Source: Pseudomonadota bacterium
GTDB lineage: Bacteria > Desulfobacterota > Desulfarculia > Desulfarculales > Desulfarculaceae
Assembly: GCA_018902755.1 (NCBI GenBank)
Contig: JAHIQI010000035.1
Location: 11,218 to 75,217 of the forward strand
DNA length: 64,000 nucleotides
Reading direction: 5' to 3'
Shown here: piece by piece, positions 35,065-43,947 of the stretch
Layout of the letters: every line of letters starts with the position of its first letter
How positions within the stretch are numbered: the stretch's first letter is position 1
Notes under the pieces: generated by a model
The model's input: the letters and a program-made list of their open reading frames with translations, nothing else
Told to the model about the DNA's origin: nothing
Database searches by the model: none
Position numbers and translations under genes: made by a program

Positions 35065-35631
35065 ATGGCGGATAAAGCCAAACCAATCATCGTGGGCATC
35101 ACCGGAGCCAGCGGAGTCATCTATGGAGTGCGTTTGCTGGAGGTGTTAAAGGAGTTGGGCCGCGAGACCCACCTCATCATGAGCGACGCCGCCCGGCTGA
35201 ACCTGACCATCGAGACCAAGTACCACCCCAACCAGGTGGAGGCCTTGGCCACCAAGGTCTACCCGGTGGGGGACATGGCCGCGTCGGTGTCCAGCGGATC
35301 GTTCATCACCGAGGGCATGGTCATCGCCCCCTGCACCATCAAGACACTCTCGGCGGTGGCCAACTCCTTCAACTACAACCTAATCGTGCGCGCCGCCGAC
35401 GTGTGCCTCAAGGAGCGCCGCCGGGTGGTGCTCATGGTTCGCGAGACCCCGTTGCACGCCGGGCACCTGAGGCTCATGTCCCAGGCGGTGGAGATCGGGG
35501 CCACCATCCTGCCGCCCATCCCGGCCTATTACCACGGGCCCCAGGGGATCAACGACCTCATCGACCAGAGCGTGGGCAAGGCCCTGGACTGTTTCGGCAT
35601 AGAGCATCAACTTTTTCGGCGCTGGTCCTAG
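35065..35631 (+). CDS. ubiX: Flavin prenyltransferase UbiX
   Basis: A 188-residue enzyme that attaches a dimethylallyl group to FMN, making the prenyl-FMN needed by UbiD proteins. Conserved features are the N-terminal IIVGITGASGVIYGVRLLEVL, the segment GSFITEGMVIAPCTIKTLSAVANSF and the C-terminal RRVVLMVRETPLHAGHLRLMSQAVEIGATILPPIPAYY, all typical of UbiX/Pad1. AGGAGGA precedes the ATG. Its presence in the same run as ubiD supports a dedicated decarboxylation pathway. Confidence 0.95.
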   Translation: MADKAKPIIVGITGASGVIYGVRLLEVLKELGRETHLIMSDAARLNLTIETKYHPNQVEALATKVYPVGDMAASVSSGSFITEGMVIAPCTIKTLSAVANSFNYNLIVRAADVCLKERRRVVLMVRETPLHAGHLRLMSQAVEIGATILPPIPAYYHGPQGINDLIDQSVGKALDCFGIEHQLFRRWS

Positions 35632-35656
35632 GCCGCGCCCAGCAAGGATAATCGCC

Positions 35657-36052
35657 ATGAGCAAGAGCAAGACCGTAACCGCCGACAACGCCCCCGCCGC
35701 GGTGGGCCCCTACAGCCACGCCTGCTGGGCCGGCGACCTGCTGTTCGTATCGGGTCAGTTGGGGCTGGACCCGGCCACCGGGGCCATGGCCGAGGGCGGG
35801 GTTGAGGCCCAGGCCAAGCAGGCCATGAACAACTTCGCGGCGGTGCTGAAGGCGGCGGGCCTGGACTGGAGCCAGGTGGTCAAGACCACCATCTTCCTGC
35901 AGGACATGGCCGACTTCCCCACGGTGAACCAGATCTACGCCGGGTATTTTTCGGCCGAGGACGGCTACCCCGCCCGGGCCTGCGTGCAGGTGGCCAAGCT
36001 ACCCCTGGGCGGACTGGTGGAGGTGGAGGGCGTGGTCAACGCCGCTCGCTAG
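35657..36052 (+). CDS. ridA: RidA family protein
   Basis: A 131-residue member of the RidA/YjgF family, which hydrolyses reactive enamines and imines to 2-oxoacids and ammonia. The N-terminus has AVGPYSHACWAGDLLFVSGQLGLDP and the C-terminal half has YPARACVQVAKLPLGGLVEVEGV, including the arginine that binds the substrate carboxylate. The length and motifs are normal for the family. It lies 26 bases after ubiX, so it is likely part of the same operon, where it may remove a reactive intermediate. Confidence 0.92.
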   Translation: MSKSKTVTADNAPAAVGPYSHACWAGDLLFVSGQLGLDPATGAMAEGGVEAQAKQAMNNFAAVLKAAGLDWSQVVKTTIFLQDMADFPTVNQIYAGYFSAEDGYPARACVQVAKLPLGGLVEVEGVVNAAR

Positions 36053-36124
36053 GCTGGGGGCAGGGGCCGCCGCAGGGGGACCGTGGAAAATCAGTGATCG
36101 CCATTGCCCGGAAAGGGAGGCAAG

Positions 36125-36742
36125 TTGGACCCTCGAGAAATATTTGAAGATCTCAAACAGCGGGTCATCAGCCTGGATATAGAGCCGGAAGCCAGCCTGA
36201 ACCTGAGCGACCTGGCCTCCTACTACGGGGTCAGCCGCACGCCGGTGAAGGAGGCCATCATCTATCTGGAGGCCGAGGACTGGGTTTACCGCAACGGCAA
36301 CCACTTCACGGTGAGCCCCCTGACCCTGGACCGCATGCGCGACACCACCGAGATCCGCCTACTCCTGGAGGTGGAGGCCAACGTGCTGGCCCTGCGGCGC
36401 ATGACCCCGGCGACTTTGGCCACCCTGGACGGCATCCTGGCGAAGATCTCCAACCTGGACAAGGTCAAGGACAACGAGGAGCTCTCGCGCCTGGACACCG
36501 AGTTCCACCGGGTGCTCTACCAGGCCACGGGCAACAAGCAGCTGGCCGCCCTGCTGGAGCGCATGCTTTCCGGCTACCTGCGCTTTTGGCGTTCCCGCCC
36601 CCACAACATCATGAGCGGCAGCTTTTTCCATCAGGCCAAGGAGATCATCAAGGCCATAAAGGCCAAGGACGAGGCCAAGCTCCGCGAGCTGAGCGTGGTG
36701 CACATAAAACAGTCTTTGAACGCCATCATGGGCATGTATTAG
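36125..36742 (+). CDS. GntR-family regulator with FCD ligand domain
   Basis: A 205-residue regulator with an N-terminal winged helix (residues 1-65; NLSDLASYYGVSRTPVKEAIIYLEAEDWV) and a C-terminal FCD helical domain that binds small organic acids, with metal-ligand-type residues in DTEFHRVLYQATGN and FFHQAKEIIKAIKAKD. TTG at 36125 is chosen as the start because GGGAGG lies just upstream. The alternative TTG at 36104 lacks a ribosome site. It is the last gene after ubiD/ubiX/ridA and is the probable local regulator of that operon. Confidence 0.88.
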   Translation: MDPREIFEDLKQRVISLDIEPEASLNLSDLASYYGVSRTPVKEAIIYLEAEDWVYRNGNHFTVSPLTLDRMRDTTEIRLLLEVEANVLALRRMTPATLATLDGILAKISNLDKVKDNEELSRLDTEFHRVLYQATGNKQLAALLERMLSGYLRFWRSRPHNIMSGSFFHQAKEIIKAIKAKDEAKLRELSVVHIKQSLNAIMGMY

Positions 36743-36944
36743 ACCCACCCAAATGAAACGGAATGCCGGTGGATGGGCATCGGCGTTCCACGAGACGAAT
36801 TCATTCCAAGCGTTTCAACCCCTTTGCAGCTTGATCCGATCGTCTTTCCAGGTTATCACACATAACACTCTGATATAATTTATAAAAAAAATTGGTCCCC
36901 GGCCGGTGGGCGAGGCCGGGCCTTGCCATTTTGGTTCCATTTTA

Positions 36945-37044
36945 CGGAATCTATTCCGCTATGTAGAAAAAACGTGAAGTTTTTGGTTGACATGGAAAAT
37001 CCTCTTTTAGTATTTTATATAAAACCATATTCCACAATTTGGAA
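36945..37044 (+). promoter_or_regulatory. iclR promoter flanked by two IclR-type operators
   Basis: TTGACA (36987-36992) and TATTTT (37011-37016), 18 bases apart, form a promoter. Upstream lies the palindrome CGGAAT-CT-ATTCCG (36945-36958), and downstream, over the start region, lies TTCCA-CAATT-TGGAA (37030-37044). Both resemble known IclR-family boxes with GGAA/TTCC arms. Autoregulation is likely. The rest of this 360-base gap holds only an imperfect hairpin near 36756-36790. Confidence 0.75.
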
Positions 37045-37102
37045 CTACCATGTTTGCAACCCAAATAAGGATTTCCCGGTTTTGCAAGGGGGGGGACAGT
37101 CT

Positions 37103-37900
37103 ATGAAATCCCTAGCCAAGGCCCTGTCGGTAATGGATTTGCTGGTCAGCAAAAATGAGGAGATGAGCGTCACCGAAATATCCAATACCTTGGAGATGCC
37201 CAAGGGAACGGTGCACCGCATCCTCTCGTCTTTGGTGAAGTACAAATACGCCCGCCAGGACCTGGAGACCAAAAAGTACGGTTTGGGTATCCGCTTCTAC
37301 ATGATGCAGTCGCCCCTGGACCGCTTCAAAGCCCTGCGCGCGGTGATGAACCCGCTGATGCGCGAGCTTTACCTCAAGTGCAAGGAAACCGTGAGCGCGG
37401 CTTCCCTGGTGGATGACGAGATCGAGTACATCGAGCGTTTCGAGTCGGAGATGCTGCTCCGGGTCTCCATCCGGGTGGGCACCCGTTTTCCGGCCCACTG
37501 CACCGCCACCGGCAAGGTCCTGCTTTCGGCCCTGTCCGAGGCGGAGCTGACCCAGCTCTACAAGGGCCGGGGCCGTCTGAAAAAGGGCACCGAAACCTCC
37601 ATCACTTCCATGCGCGATCTCAAGAAGGCCCTGGATAAGGTGCGCGAGCAGGGCTTTGCCCGCGACAGTGAAGAGACCCTCATCGGGGTCAACTGCATGG
37701 CCTCGCCCATTTACAACCTCAAGGGCGAGACGGTGGCGGCCATAAGCATCTCCGGCCCCCGGGAGCGCATGACCCCCGAAAAGGTGGACGAGTTGATGCC
37801 CCTGTTGCAGGAGACCACCGCGAAAATTTCTCAGGAGCTGGGAGCGCCCGATATCGCCCCGGCCCGCACCAAGAAATCAGCCCGCTCGGCCAAGAGCTGA
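37103..37900 (+). CDS. IclR-family transcriptional regulator
   Basis: A 265-residue regulator with an N-terminal winged helix-turn-helix (MSVTEISNTLEMPKGTVHRILSSLVKYKYARQD) and an IclR effector domain (RVGTRFPAHCTATGKVLLSALSE, and GVNCMASPIYNLKGETVAAISISGP). The effector domain usually binds an organic acid that is the pathway substrate. ATG at 37103 follows a G-rich ribosome site, although the frame is open to 36923 through the promoter. Two IclR-type palindromes flank its promoter. It heads the long catabolic gene run that follows and is its most likely controller. Confidence 0.93.
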   Translation: MKSLAKALSVMDLLVSKNEEMSVTEISNTLEMPKGTVHRILSSLVKYKYARQDLETKKYGLGIRFYMMQSPLDRFKALRAVMNPLMRELYLKCKETVSAASLVDDEIEYIERFESEMLLRVSIRVGTRFPAHCTATGKVLLSALSEAELTQLYKGRGRLKKGTETSITSMRDLKKALDKVREQGFARDSEETLIGVNCMASPIYNLKGETVAAISISGPRERMTPEKVDELMPLLQETTAKISQELGAPDIAPARTKKSARSAKS

Positions 37901-37929
37901 GTAGCCAAAAGTCATCCATGGAGGAAATC

Positions 37930-38823
37930 GTGGTTAAGAAAGTCGGATTCGTGGGTTTGGGCATCATGGGATTGCCCATGGCGGGCAACCTGCTCAAGGT
38001 CGGTTACGAACTTTGCGTGTACGACGTAGTGCCCACTGCGGTGGAGCAGGCCGTGGCCCAGGGCGCCACCGCCGCCGCCAGCCCCAAAGAGGTGGCGCAA
38101 AACTCCGAGGTGATCATCACCATGCTACCCAGCGAAGCCATCGCCGAGCAGGTGATCCTGGGCTCCGACGGCCTCGTCGAGGGCATGGCCCCCGGAGCGG
38201 CGGTGGTGGACATGAGCACCATCAGCCCCATCGGCGCCAAGAAGATCGCCGCGGCCCTCAAGGAAAAGGGCCTCAATATGATCGACGCCCCGGTGAGCGG
38301 CGGCGACGTGGGAGCCAAGGAAGCATCCTTGTCCATCATGGCCGGCGGCGACGAGGCCACTTTCCAGAAGGTGCTGCCCCTGCTGCAGAAGATGGGCAAG
38401 AACGTGAACCTGGTGGGCGACAGCGGCGCGGGCCAGGTGTCCAAGGCCTGCAACCAGATCGTGGTGGGCCTGGCCATCGCCGCGGTGGCCGAGGCCTTGG
38501 TTTTCGCCAAGAAAAACGGCGTGGACCCGGCCAAGGTGCGCAACGCCCTGTTGGGCGGCTTCGCCCAGAGCCGGGTGCTGGAACTGCACGGCCAGCGTAT
38601 GCTGGACCGCAACTTCACCCCCGGCGGCAAGGTGCACCTGCACAAGAAGGACACCGAGATCGCGGTGGAGGCGGCCAAGCAGTTGGGCATCTACCTGCCC
38701 TGCAACGCCCTGCTGTCCCAGCTGTGGAACTCGGTGACCGCCATGGGCGGCTCCCAGTGGGACCACTCCTCCATCGTCAAGTGCCTGGAGATGCTCTCCA
38801 ACACCGAGGTAACCCCCGGCTAG
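37930..38823 (+). CDS. Beta-hydroxyacid dehydrogenase (3-hydroxyisobutyrate dehydrogenase family)
   Basis: A 297-residue NAD(P)-dependent dehydrogenase. The Rossmann motif GFVGLGIMGLPMAGNLL opens the protein, the substrate loop IDAPVSGGDVGAKEASLSIMAGG lies near residue 120, and GAGQVSKACNQIVVG contains the catalytic lysine. Family members act on 3-hydroxyisobutyrate, tartronate semialdehyde, or (YihU type) sulfolactaldehyde. GTG at 37930 is chosen because GGAGG lies 6 bases upstream; the ATG at 37918 has no ribosome site. It is the first structural gene after iclR and precedes a dehydratase. Confidence 0.9.
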   Translation: MVKKVGFVGLGIMGLPMAGNLLKVGYELCVYDVVPTAVEQAVAQGATAAASPKEVAQNSEVIITMLPSEAIAEQVILGSDGLVEGMAPGAAVVDMSTISPIGAKKIAAALKEKGLNMIDAPVSGGDVGAKEASLSIMAGGDEATFQKVLPLLQKMGKNVNLVGDSGAGQVSKACNQIVVGLAIAAVAEALVFAKKNGVDPAKVRNALLGGFAQSRVLELHGQRMLDRNFTPGGKVHLHKKDTEIAVEAAKQLGIYLPCNALLSQLWNSVTAMGGSQWDHSSIVKCLEMLSNTEVTPG

Positions 38824-38851
38824 GGCCTCGGCCCGGCTGGGACAGGAACAG

Positions 38852-40597
38852 GTGGAGCCCCTGATGGGCGCAGGTAACAAGCAAAAGAGCCGCAAGGCCC
38901 GCGAGGACTGGATTCAGATCGACGCCCTGTGCTGCGGCACGGGCTGGGACGAGGATGACCTCGCCGCCCCCCACATCCTTATAGAGGACGCCTTCGGCGA
39001 AAGCCACCCCGGCAGCGTGCATCTGCGCGAGCTGGCCGAGGAGGCCAAGCTGGGGGTGTATCAGAGCGGGGGCAAGCCGGCCAACTTCCACGGCACCGAC
39101 ATCTGCGACGGGTGGGCCATGCTGCACGACGGCATGAACTACATCCTGCCCGCCCGCGAGGTGTACTGCGACCTGTTCGAGGCCCACGGCCGGGTCATCC
39201 CCTGGGACGGGGTGCTGGCCATCTCCAGCTGCGACAAGGTGATCCCGGCCCACCTCATGGCCCTGATGCGCCTTGATATCCCCGGCCTGCACATGCCCGG
39301 CGGCAGCAACCGCATGGGCCCGGCCATGAGCCACAGCGTGTTCACCGGCGACGACGCCACCCGCATGCGCCAGGGCCAGGATGTGGCCAAGAGCATCCGC
39401 AACTATAAACTCAGCGGCTGTCCGGGCATGGGCGGCGCGTGCCAGTTCATGGGCACTGCCAGCACCATGCAATGCGTGGCCGAGGCCCTGGGCATGACTC
39501 TGCCAGGGGCCGCGCTTTGCCCGGCCTCCTTGCAGGACATCCGCCGCCTTGCCCGGCAAGCTGGCCACCAGGTCATGCGCCTGGCCGAGCAGGGCATCAA
39601 GCCCTCGGACATCATGACCGAGGCGGCCTTTGCCAACGCCATCAAGGTTCACGCGGCCATTTCCGGCTCCACCAATGCCCTGATTCATCTACCGGCCATT
39701 GCTCACGAGGGAGGCCGCTTGGTGGAGCCGGAGCTTTTTGACCAGGCCAACCAGAGCGTGCCCCTGCTCATGGACATCCAGCCTTCGGGTAAATACTTGA
39801 GCGAGTTGGCCTGGTACGCCGGAGGCATCCCCCGGGTGCAGTGGAACATCAGGGAAATGCTGGACCTGGATGTCATGACCGTCACCGGCAAGACCCTGGG
39901 GGAAAACCTGGAGCAACTCTGGAAAGAGGGCTTCTTCGAGCGCGGGGCCGGCTATCTGGCCAACTACAAACTGCGCCCCGAGGAAGTTATCAAGCCCCTG
40001 GAGCAGGCCAAGGGCACTGGTTCCATAGCGGTCTTGAAGGGCAACCTGGCCCCCGAGGGCTCGGTGATCAAGTTCGCGGCCATGCCCAAGGACATGCTGG
40101 TGCACCAGGGCCCAGCCCAGGTCTTCGACCGCGAGGAAGAGGCTCTGGCCGCCTGCCTGGAAGGGCGCATCAAGCCCGAGTCGGTGGTGGTGATTCGCTG
40201 CGAGGGGCCCCGGGGCAGCGGCATGCCCGAGATGCTGGCCACCACCGAGGCCCTGGTGAGCATTCCCGAGCTCAGCAAGGTGGCCCTGGTCACCGACGGC
40301 CGCTTCAGCGGAGCCACCAGGGGTCCCTGCCTGGGCCACGTCTCCCCCGAAGCGGTGAGGGGCGGCCCCATCGCCCTGGTGGAAAACGGCGATCTGGTGC
40401 GCATCGACATTCCCGGCCGCCGGGTGGACCTGGTGGGTGTCCAGGGAACGCCGGTTTCGCCACAAGAGGCGGAGAGCGTCTTGGCCCAGCGGCGCGAAAC
40501 CTGGCAGGCGCCCCAGCGCCAACACCCCAGGGGACTTTTGCGCCGCTACTCCCAAGGGGCGGCCTCCGCCATGCGTGGAGCGTTTTTGGAGGATTGA
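38852..40597 (+). CDS. IlvD/Edd-family dehydratase
   Basis: A 581-residue iron-sulfur hydro-lyase that removes water from 2,3-dihydroxy acids or sugar acids to give 2-oxo-3-deoxy acids. Likely cluster cysteines are in GTDICDGWAM, AISSCDKVIP and GACQFMGTASTMQC. The first lies where Edd (6-phosphogluconate dehydratase) has MCDG, whereas the TPCN cysteine of classical IlvD is missing, pointing to a sugar-acid-type substrate. The C-terminal VTDGRFSGATRGPCLGHVSPEA is typical. GTG at 38852 with CAGGA upstream is chosen; ATG at 38864 is possible. It forms a pair with the beta-hydroxyacid dehydrogenase. Confidence 0.88.
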   Translation: MEPLMGAGNKQKSRKAREDWIQIDALCCGTGWDEDDLAAPHILIEDAFGESHPGSVHLRELAEEAKLGVYQSGGKPANFHGTDICDGWAMLHDGMNYILPAREVYCDLFEAHGRVIPWDGVLAISSCDKVIPAHLMALMRLDIPGLHMPGGSNRMGPAMSHSVFTGDDATRMRQGQDVAKSIRNYKLSGCPGMGGACQFMGTASTMQCVAEALGMTLPGAALCPASLQDIRRLARQAGHQVMRLAEQGIKPSDIMTEAAFANAIKVHAAISGSTNALIHLPAIAHEGGRLVEPELFDQANQSVPLLMDIQPSGKYLSELAWYAGGIPRVQWNIREMLDLDVMTVTGKTLGENLEQLWKEGFFERGAGYLANYKLRPEEVIKPLEQAKGTGSIAVLKGNLAPEGSVIKFAAMPKDMLVHQGPAQVFDREEEALAACLEGRIKPESVVVIRCEGPRGSGMPEMLATTEALVSIPELSKVALVTDGRFSGATRGPCLGHVSPEAVRGGPIALVENGDLVRIDIPGRRVDLVGVQGTPVSPQEAESVLAQRRETWQAPQRQHPRGLLRRYSQGAASAMRGAFLED

Positions 40598-40749
40598 TCT
40601 GGGCCTGGCGGGCGACACGGGGGGAAGCCGTCGGGAGCCGATTCATGGACGTAGGGCAAATCTTTTGGCCTGGAGCTCGTTTTAGGCAGCAATGGGTGTA
40701 GCGCAAGAGCCTGGCCGCATTTTGTGATGAACCAAGGAGGAGGATTTTG

Positions 40750-41982
40750 ATGAAACGGTTTTTGGTCCTGACGTTGTTGGCCGGGCTCTGTGCTCTGGCC
40801 TTTGCAAGTACGGCCCCTGCGGCTCCGCCCGCGGACGTGGGCTGGGAGTTCCCCCTCTCCGGACCCTACGGCGCTTACGCCGAGGAAATGAAGCGCGGCG
40901 TGGAAATGGCCGTGGACGAGTGGAACGCCAAGGGCGGCGTGCTGGGCAAGCCGGTCAAGGTATTGGTCCGCGACTCCGAGCTGAAGGCCGACGTGGCCCT
41001 TCGGCGCATGAAGGAATACGTGGACAGCGGCATCAACATCATCGGCGGCAACCTGTCCGGCGGCATCTCCATGGTTATCAACCAGTGGGCCAACAAGAAC
41101 AAGGTCCTGTACATGTCCACCTGCCACAACAGCTTGGGGCAGGGCAAGGACTGGGGTTACTACGGCTTCACCACCGGCATCAAGTCCTACATGACCGGCG
41201 CGGCCCTGGCCGACTTTGCCTTTGAGAAGCTGGGCAAAAAGTGGATGGTCATCGCGGCCGACTACCGTTGGGGTCACGACCAAGTGGCGGCCTTCCTGTA
41301 CAAGAGCAAGCAGGTCGGCGGCGAGTTCCTGGGCGCCATCTACACCCCCATCGGCACCCGCGACTTCTCGGCCTACGTTCCTCAGATCCTGGCCAAGAAG
41401 CCCGACTTCCTGGTGCTGTCCGTGTTCGGTTCCGACCTGGTCTCGGCCATCAAGCAGTTCGGCGAGTTGGGCCTGAGCCAGCGCGTCAAGCTGGCCCTGC
41501 CCAAGACCGCCATGCCCATCATGAAGGAGTGCGGCGCCTCTTATAACGAGAACGTCTACGGCGCGGCCACCTGGTACTGGACCCTGTACAAGAAGTACCC
41601 CAACGCCAAGCCCTTTGTGGACTCCTACACCAAGAAGTTCGGCCGTCCCCCGGACGCCGACGCCGACAGCGGCTACGTGGGCGCCTACACCCTGTTCATG
41701 GCCATGGAAAAGGCCGGCACCCGCACCGACGTGGCCAAGATCATCCCTGCTCTGGAGGGCCTGAAATGGAACCTGAACCACGGCCCCGAGGAGTTCCGCA
41801 AGTGTGACCACGTGCGCACCCAGACCGTGGTCATCCTTCAGGGCCTGGGCACCAAGGCCAAGGGTTGGGACCAGGCCAAGGTCATCGCCGAAGTTCCCCC
41901 CAGCAAGACCATGCTGCCTTGCGACGTGGACCGCGCCGATACCGTATACGGACCCATCCGCGACCACTTGCCCGGCAAGTAA
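40750..41982 (+). CDS. ABC transporter substrate-binding protein (branched-chain amino acid type)
   Basis: A 410-residue periplasmic binding protein of the LivJ/LivK fold with a signal peptide (MKRFLVLTLLAGLCALAFAS...APA). Typical segments are FPLSGPYGAYAEEMKRGVEMAVDEWNAKGGV and TRDFSAYVPQILAKKPDFLVLSVFG. This group binds amino acids, amides, urea or aromatic acids, so the name does not fix the substrate. The ATG at 40750 follows AAGGAGGAGG. It is followed directly by two permeases and two ATPases, completing an importer. Confidence 0.92.
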   Translation: MKRFLVLTLLAGLCALAFASTAPAAPPADVGWEFPLSGPYGAYAEEMKRGVEMAVDEWNAKGGVLGKPVKVLVRDSELKADVALRRMKEYVDSGINIIGGNLSGGISMVINQWANKNKVLYMSTCHNSLGQGKDWGYYGFTTGIKSYMTGAALADFAFEKLGKKWMVIAADYRWGHDQVAAFLYKSKQVGGEFLGAIYTPIGTRDFSAYVPQILAKKPDFLVLSVFGSDLVSAIKQFGELGLSQRVKLALPKTAMPIMKECGASYNENVYGAATWYWTLYKKYPNAKPFVDSYTKKFGRPPDADADSGYVGAYTLFMAMEKAGTRTDVAKIIPALEGLKWNLNHGPEEFRKCDHVRTQTVVILQGLGTKAKGWDQAKVIAEVPPSKTMLPCDVDRADTVYGPIRDHLPGK

Positions 41983-42048
41983 AAACCCGACAGACGGCTG
42001 CGGCGGCCTCCTCTGGCCGCCGCGGCCTACTTCGAAAAAGAGGGCGTG

Positions 42049-42927
42049 ATGGAACTAAGTTGGGAAATCATCCTAATGCAAGTGATCATGGGGTTGGCCC
42101 TGGGCGCTATTTACGTCCTGTTGGCCAGCGGACTGTCCATCATCTTCGGATTGTTGGACGTTCTCAACTTCGCCCATGGCACCTTCTATATGTTGGGCGC
42201 CTATGCGATGTTCACGGCCATCTCCTTGTGCGGGAATTTTTGGGTGGGTTTGGTCGCGGCGGTTGTCATCGTTTCGCTGATCGGGGGCCTGTTTGAAATA
42301 ACCCTGCTCAAACGGCTATACGGCACCGACCAGATCTACCCCTTGCTCTTGTGTTTTGGGCTGGGCATCTTCATCCCCGACATCATCAAGATGGCTTTTG
42401 GACTTATCGGCAAGGTGGTGGACTATCCCGCCATGCTGCAGGGCGCCACCTTCGTGGGCAACCTGATCCTGCCCAAGTACCGCATCTTCCTGGTGGTGCT
42501 GATGGCGTTGGTTCTGCTGGCCCTGTACGTGTTCATGAAAAAGACCAGCATCGGCATGATTATCCGGGCCGCCACCCGCGACCGGCTCATGGTCAACTGC
42601 CTGGGCATCAACGTGTCCCGGGTGTGGACCGTGGGATTCATGCTGGGCATCGGCCTGGCCGCCCTGGCCGGCGCGGTGGCCGCCCCCATGGTGCAGACCA
42701 TCCCCAACATGGGCGACGAGATGACCGTGGAGGCCTTCGTGGTGGTGGTGATCGGCGGGCTGGGCAGCCTGGGCGGCGCCGCCTTGGGCGGCTTGATCTT
42801 GGGCCAGGTGGTGAGCTTCGTATCCCTGCTGGCCCCCGACTGGTCCAACGTATCCATTTTTCTGACCATGGCCTTGATCCTGGTGCTGCGGCCCAGGGGG
42901 CTCTTTGGCGAAGAAGGCCGGGATTAG
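42049..42927 (+). CDS. ABC transporter permease, LivH type
   Basis: A 292-residue inner-membrane permease with about eight helices. LSIIFGLLDVLNFAHGTFYMLGAYAMF and the C-terminal MTVEAFVVVVIGGLGSLGGAALGGLILGQV are the LivH hallmarks. ATG at 42049 is preferred over the GTG one codon earlier, given AGAGGG 4-8 bases upstream. It forms the translocation pore together with the LivM-type subunit encoded four bases downstream. Confidence 0.95.
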   Translation: MELSWEIILMQVIMGLALGAIYVLLASGLSIIFGLLDVLNFAHGTFYMLGAYAMFTAISLCGNFWVGLVAAVVIVSLIGGLFEITLLKRLYGTDQIYPLLLCFGLGIFIPDIIKMAFGLIGKVVDYPAMLQGATFVGNLILPKYRIFLVVLMALVLLALYVFMKKTSIGMIIRAATRDRLMVNCLGINVSRVWTVGFMLGIGLAALAGAVAAPMVQTIPNMGDEMTVEAFVVVVIGGLGSLGGAALGGLILGQVVSFVSLLAPDWSNVSIFLTMALILVLRPRGLFGEEGRD

Positions 42928-42931
42928 ACCA

Positions 42932-43933
42932 ATGAGCGCAAAACAAAAAACTCAAGAGACAACGTCCTACAAGCCGTACAGCTGGCAAGCCATTTTAGAA
43001 TTCCGGGCCATGTGGGTAGTGTTGGCCCTGGGGTTGGTGCTGCCGTTCGTGATTTCCAAACCCCTGGCCACGGAGATAATGGTTTACGCCCTGTTCGCCC
43101 TGGCCTTCAACCTACTGCTGGGCCACACCGGCATAATCTCTTTTGGCCACGCCGGATACCTGGGAGCGGGCGCCTATGCCGGGGCCATGGTGGTGTACTA
43201 CGGAGGCGTGGGAGTTTGGGTGTCTTTGTTGGCGGCCATGGCCGGCGGCACTCTGGTAGCGGTATTGATCGGTTTACTGGCGGTCAAGCGCAAGGGGGCC
43301 TACTTCGCCATGATCTCCCTGGCCATCGCCCAGATGCTTTATTTTCTGGCCCTGTCGCCGTTTAAGCGGTGGACCGACGGCGAGGACAGCTTGAAGCTTC
43401 CGCCCCTTTCGGTGGACTTCCCTTTCCATATCGATCTTTCGGACCAACTCAGTCTTTACTACTTCGTTTTCGTCATCGTGGCCCTGGCGGTGCTGGCCCA
43501 ATGGCGCATCCTCAGCTCTCCCTTTGGCCATGCCCTTAAGGGGATCAGGGAGAACGAGGACCGCATCAGGGCCTGCGGGTTCGACATCACCCGCATCAAG
43601 TTTCTTTCGATTATTTATTCGGGGCTTTTCTCGGGTTTGGCCGGCGGCCTGCTGGCCATCTACCTGGGCGCGGCCTCAATCACCATCCTCTTCTGGATGA
43701 CCTCGGGTATCGTGGTGATGCAGACCGTGCTGGGCGGCACCCACACTTTCATGGGACCCTTCATCGGCACGGCGGTGTTCTTGTACCTTCGCAACAACAT
43801 CAGCAACTACACCGACCGCTGGGAAATGTGGGTAGGGGCCATGTTCATGGCCTTGATACTGTTGTTTCCCGAAGGCATCTGGGGAACCATCGTGCAGAAG
43901 ATCGGCGAACGTCGCCGCCCTTCGGCGTCTTGA
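42932..43933 (+). CDS. ABC transporter permease, LivM type
   Basis: A 333-residue permease. MVYALFALAFNLLLGHTGIISFGHAGYLGAGAYAGA is the LivM signature, and GIRENEDRIRACGFDITRIKFLSIIYSG is the cytoplasmic coupling region that contacts the ATPases. The start overlaps no gene but lies four bases after the LivH stop. It completes the pore of the importer. Confidence 0.95.
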   Translation: MSAKQKTQETTSYKPYSWQAILEFRAMWVVLALGLVLPFVISKPLATEIMVYALFALAFNLLLGHTGIISFGHAGYLGAGAYAGAMVVYYGGVGVWVSLLAAMAGGTLVAVLIGLLAVKRKGAYFAMISLAIAQMLYFLALSPFKRWTDGEDSLKLPPLSVDFPFHIDLSDQLSLYYFVFVIVALAVLAQWRILSSPFGHALKGIRENEDRIRACGFDITRIKFLSIIYSGLFSGLAGGLLAIYLGAASITILFWMTSGIVVMQTVLGGTHTFMGPFIGTAVFLYLRNNISNYTDRWEMWVGAMFMALILLFPEGIWGTIVQKIGERRRPSAS

Positions 43934-43947
43934 GATAGAGGCCTGTC

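Noticed and set aside
36756..36790. Terminator after the GntR gene
   Set aside because: The hairpin is imperfect with G-T pairs and a large loop, and no T-tract follows.
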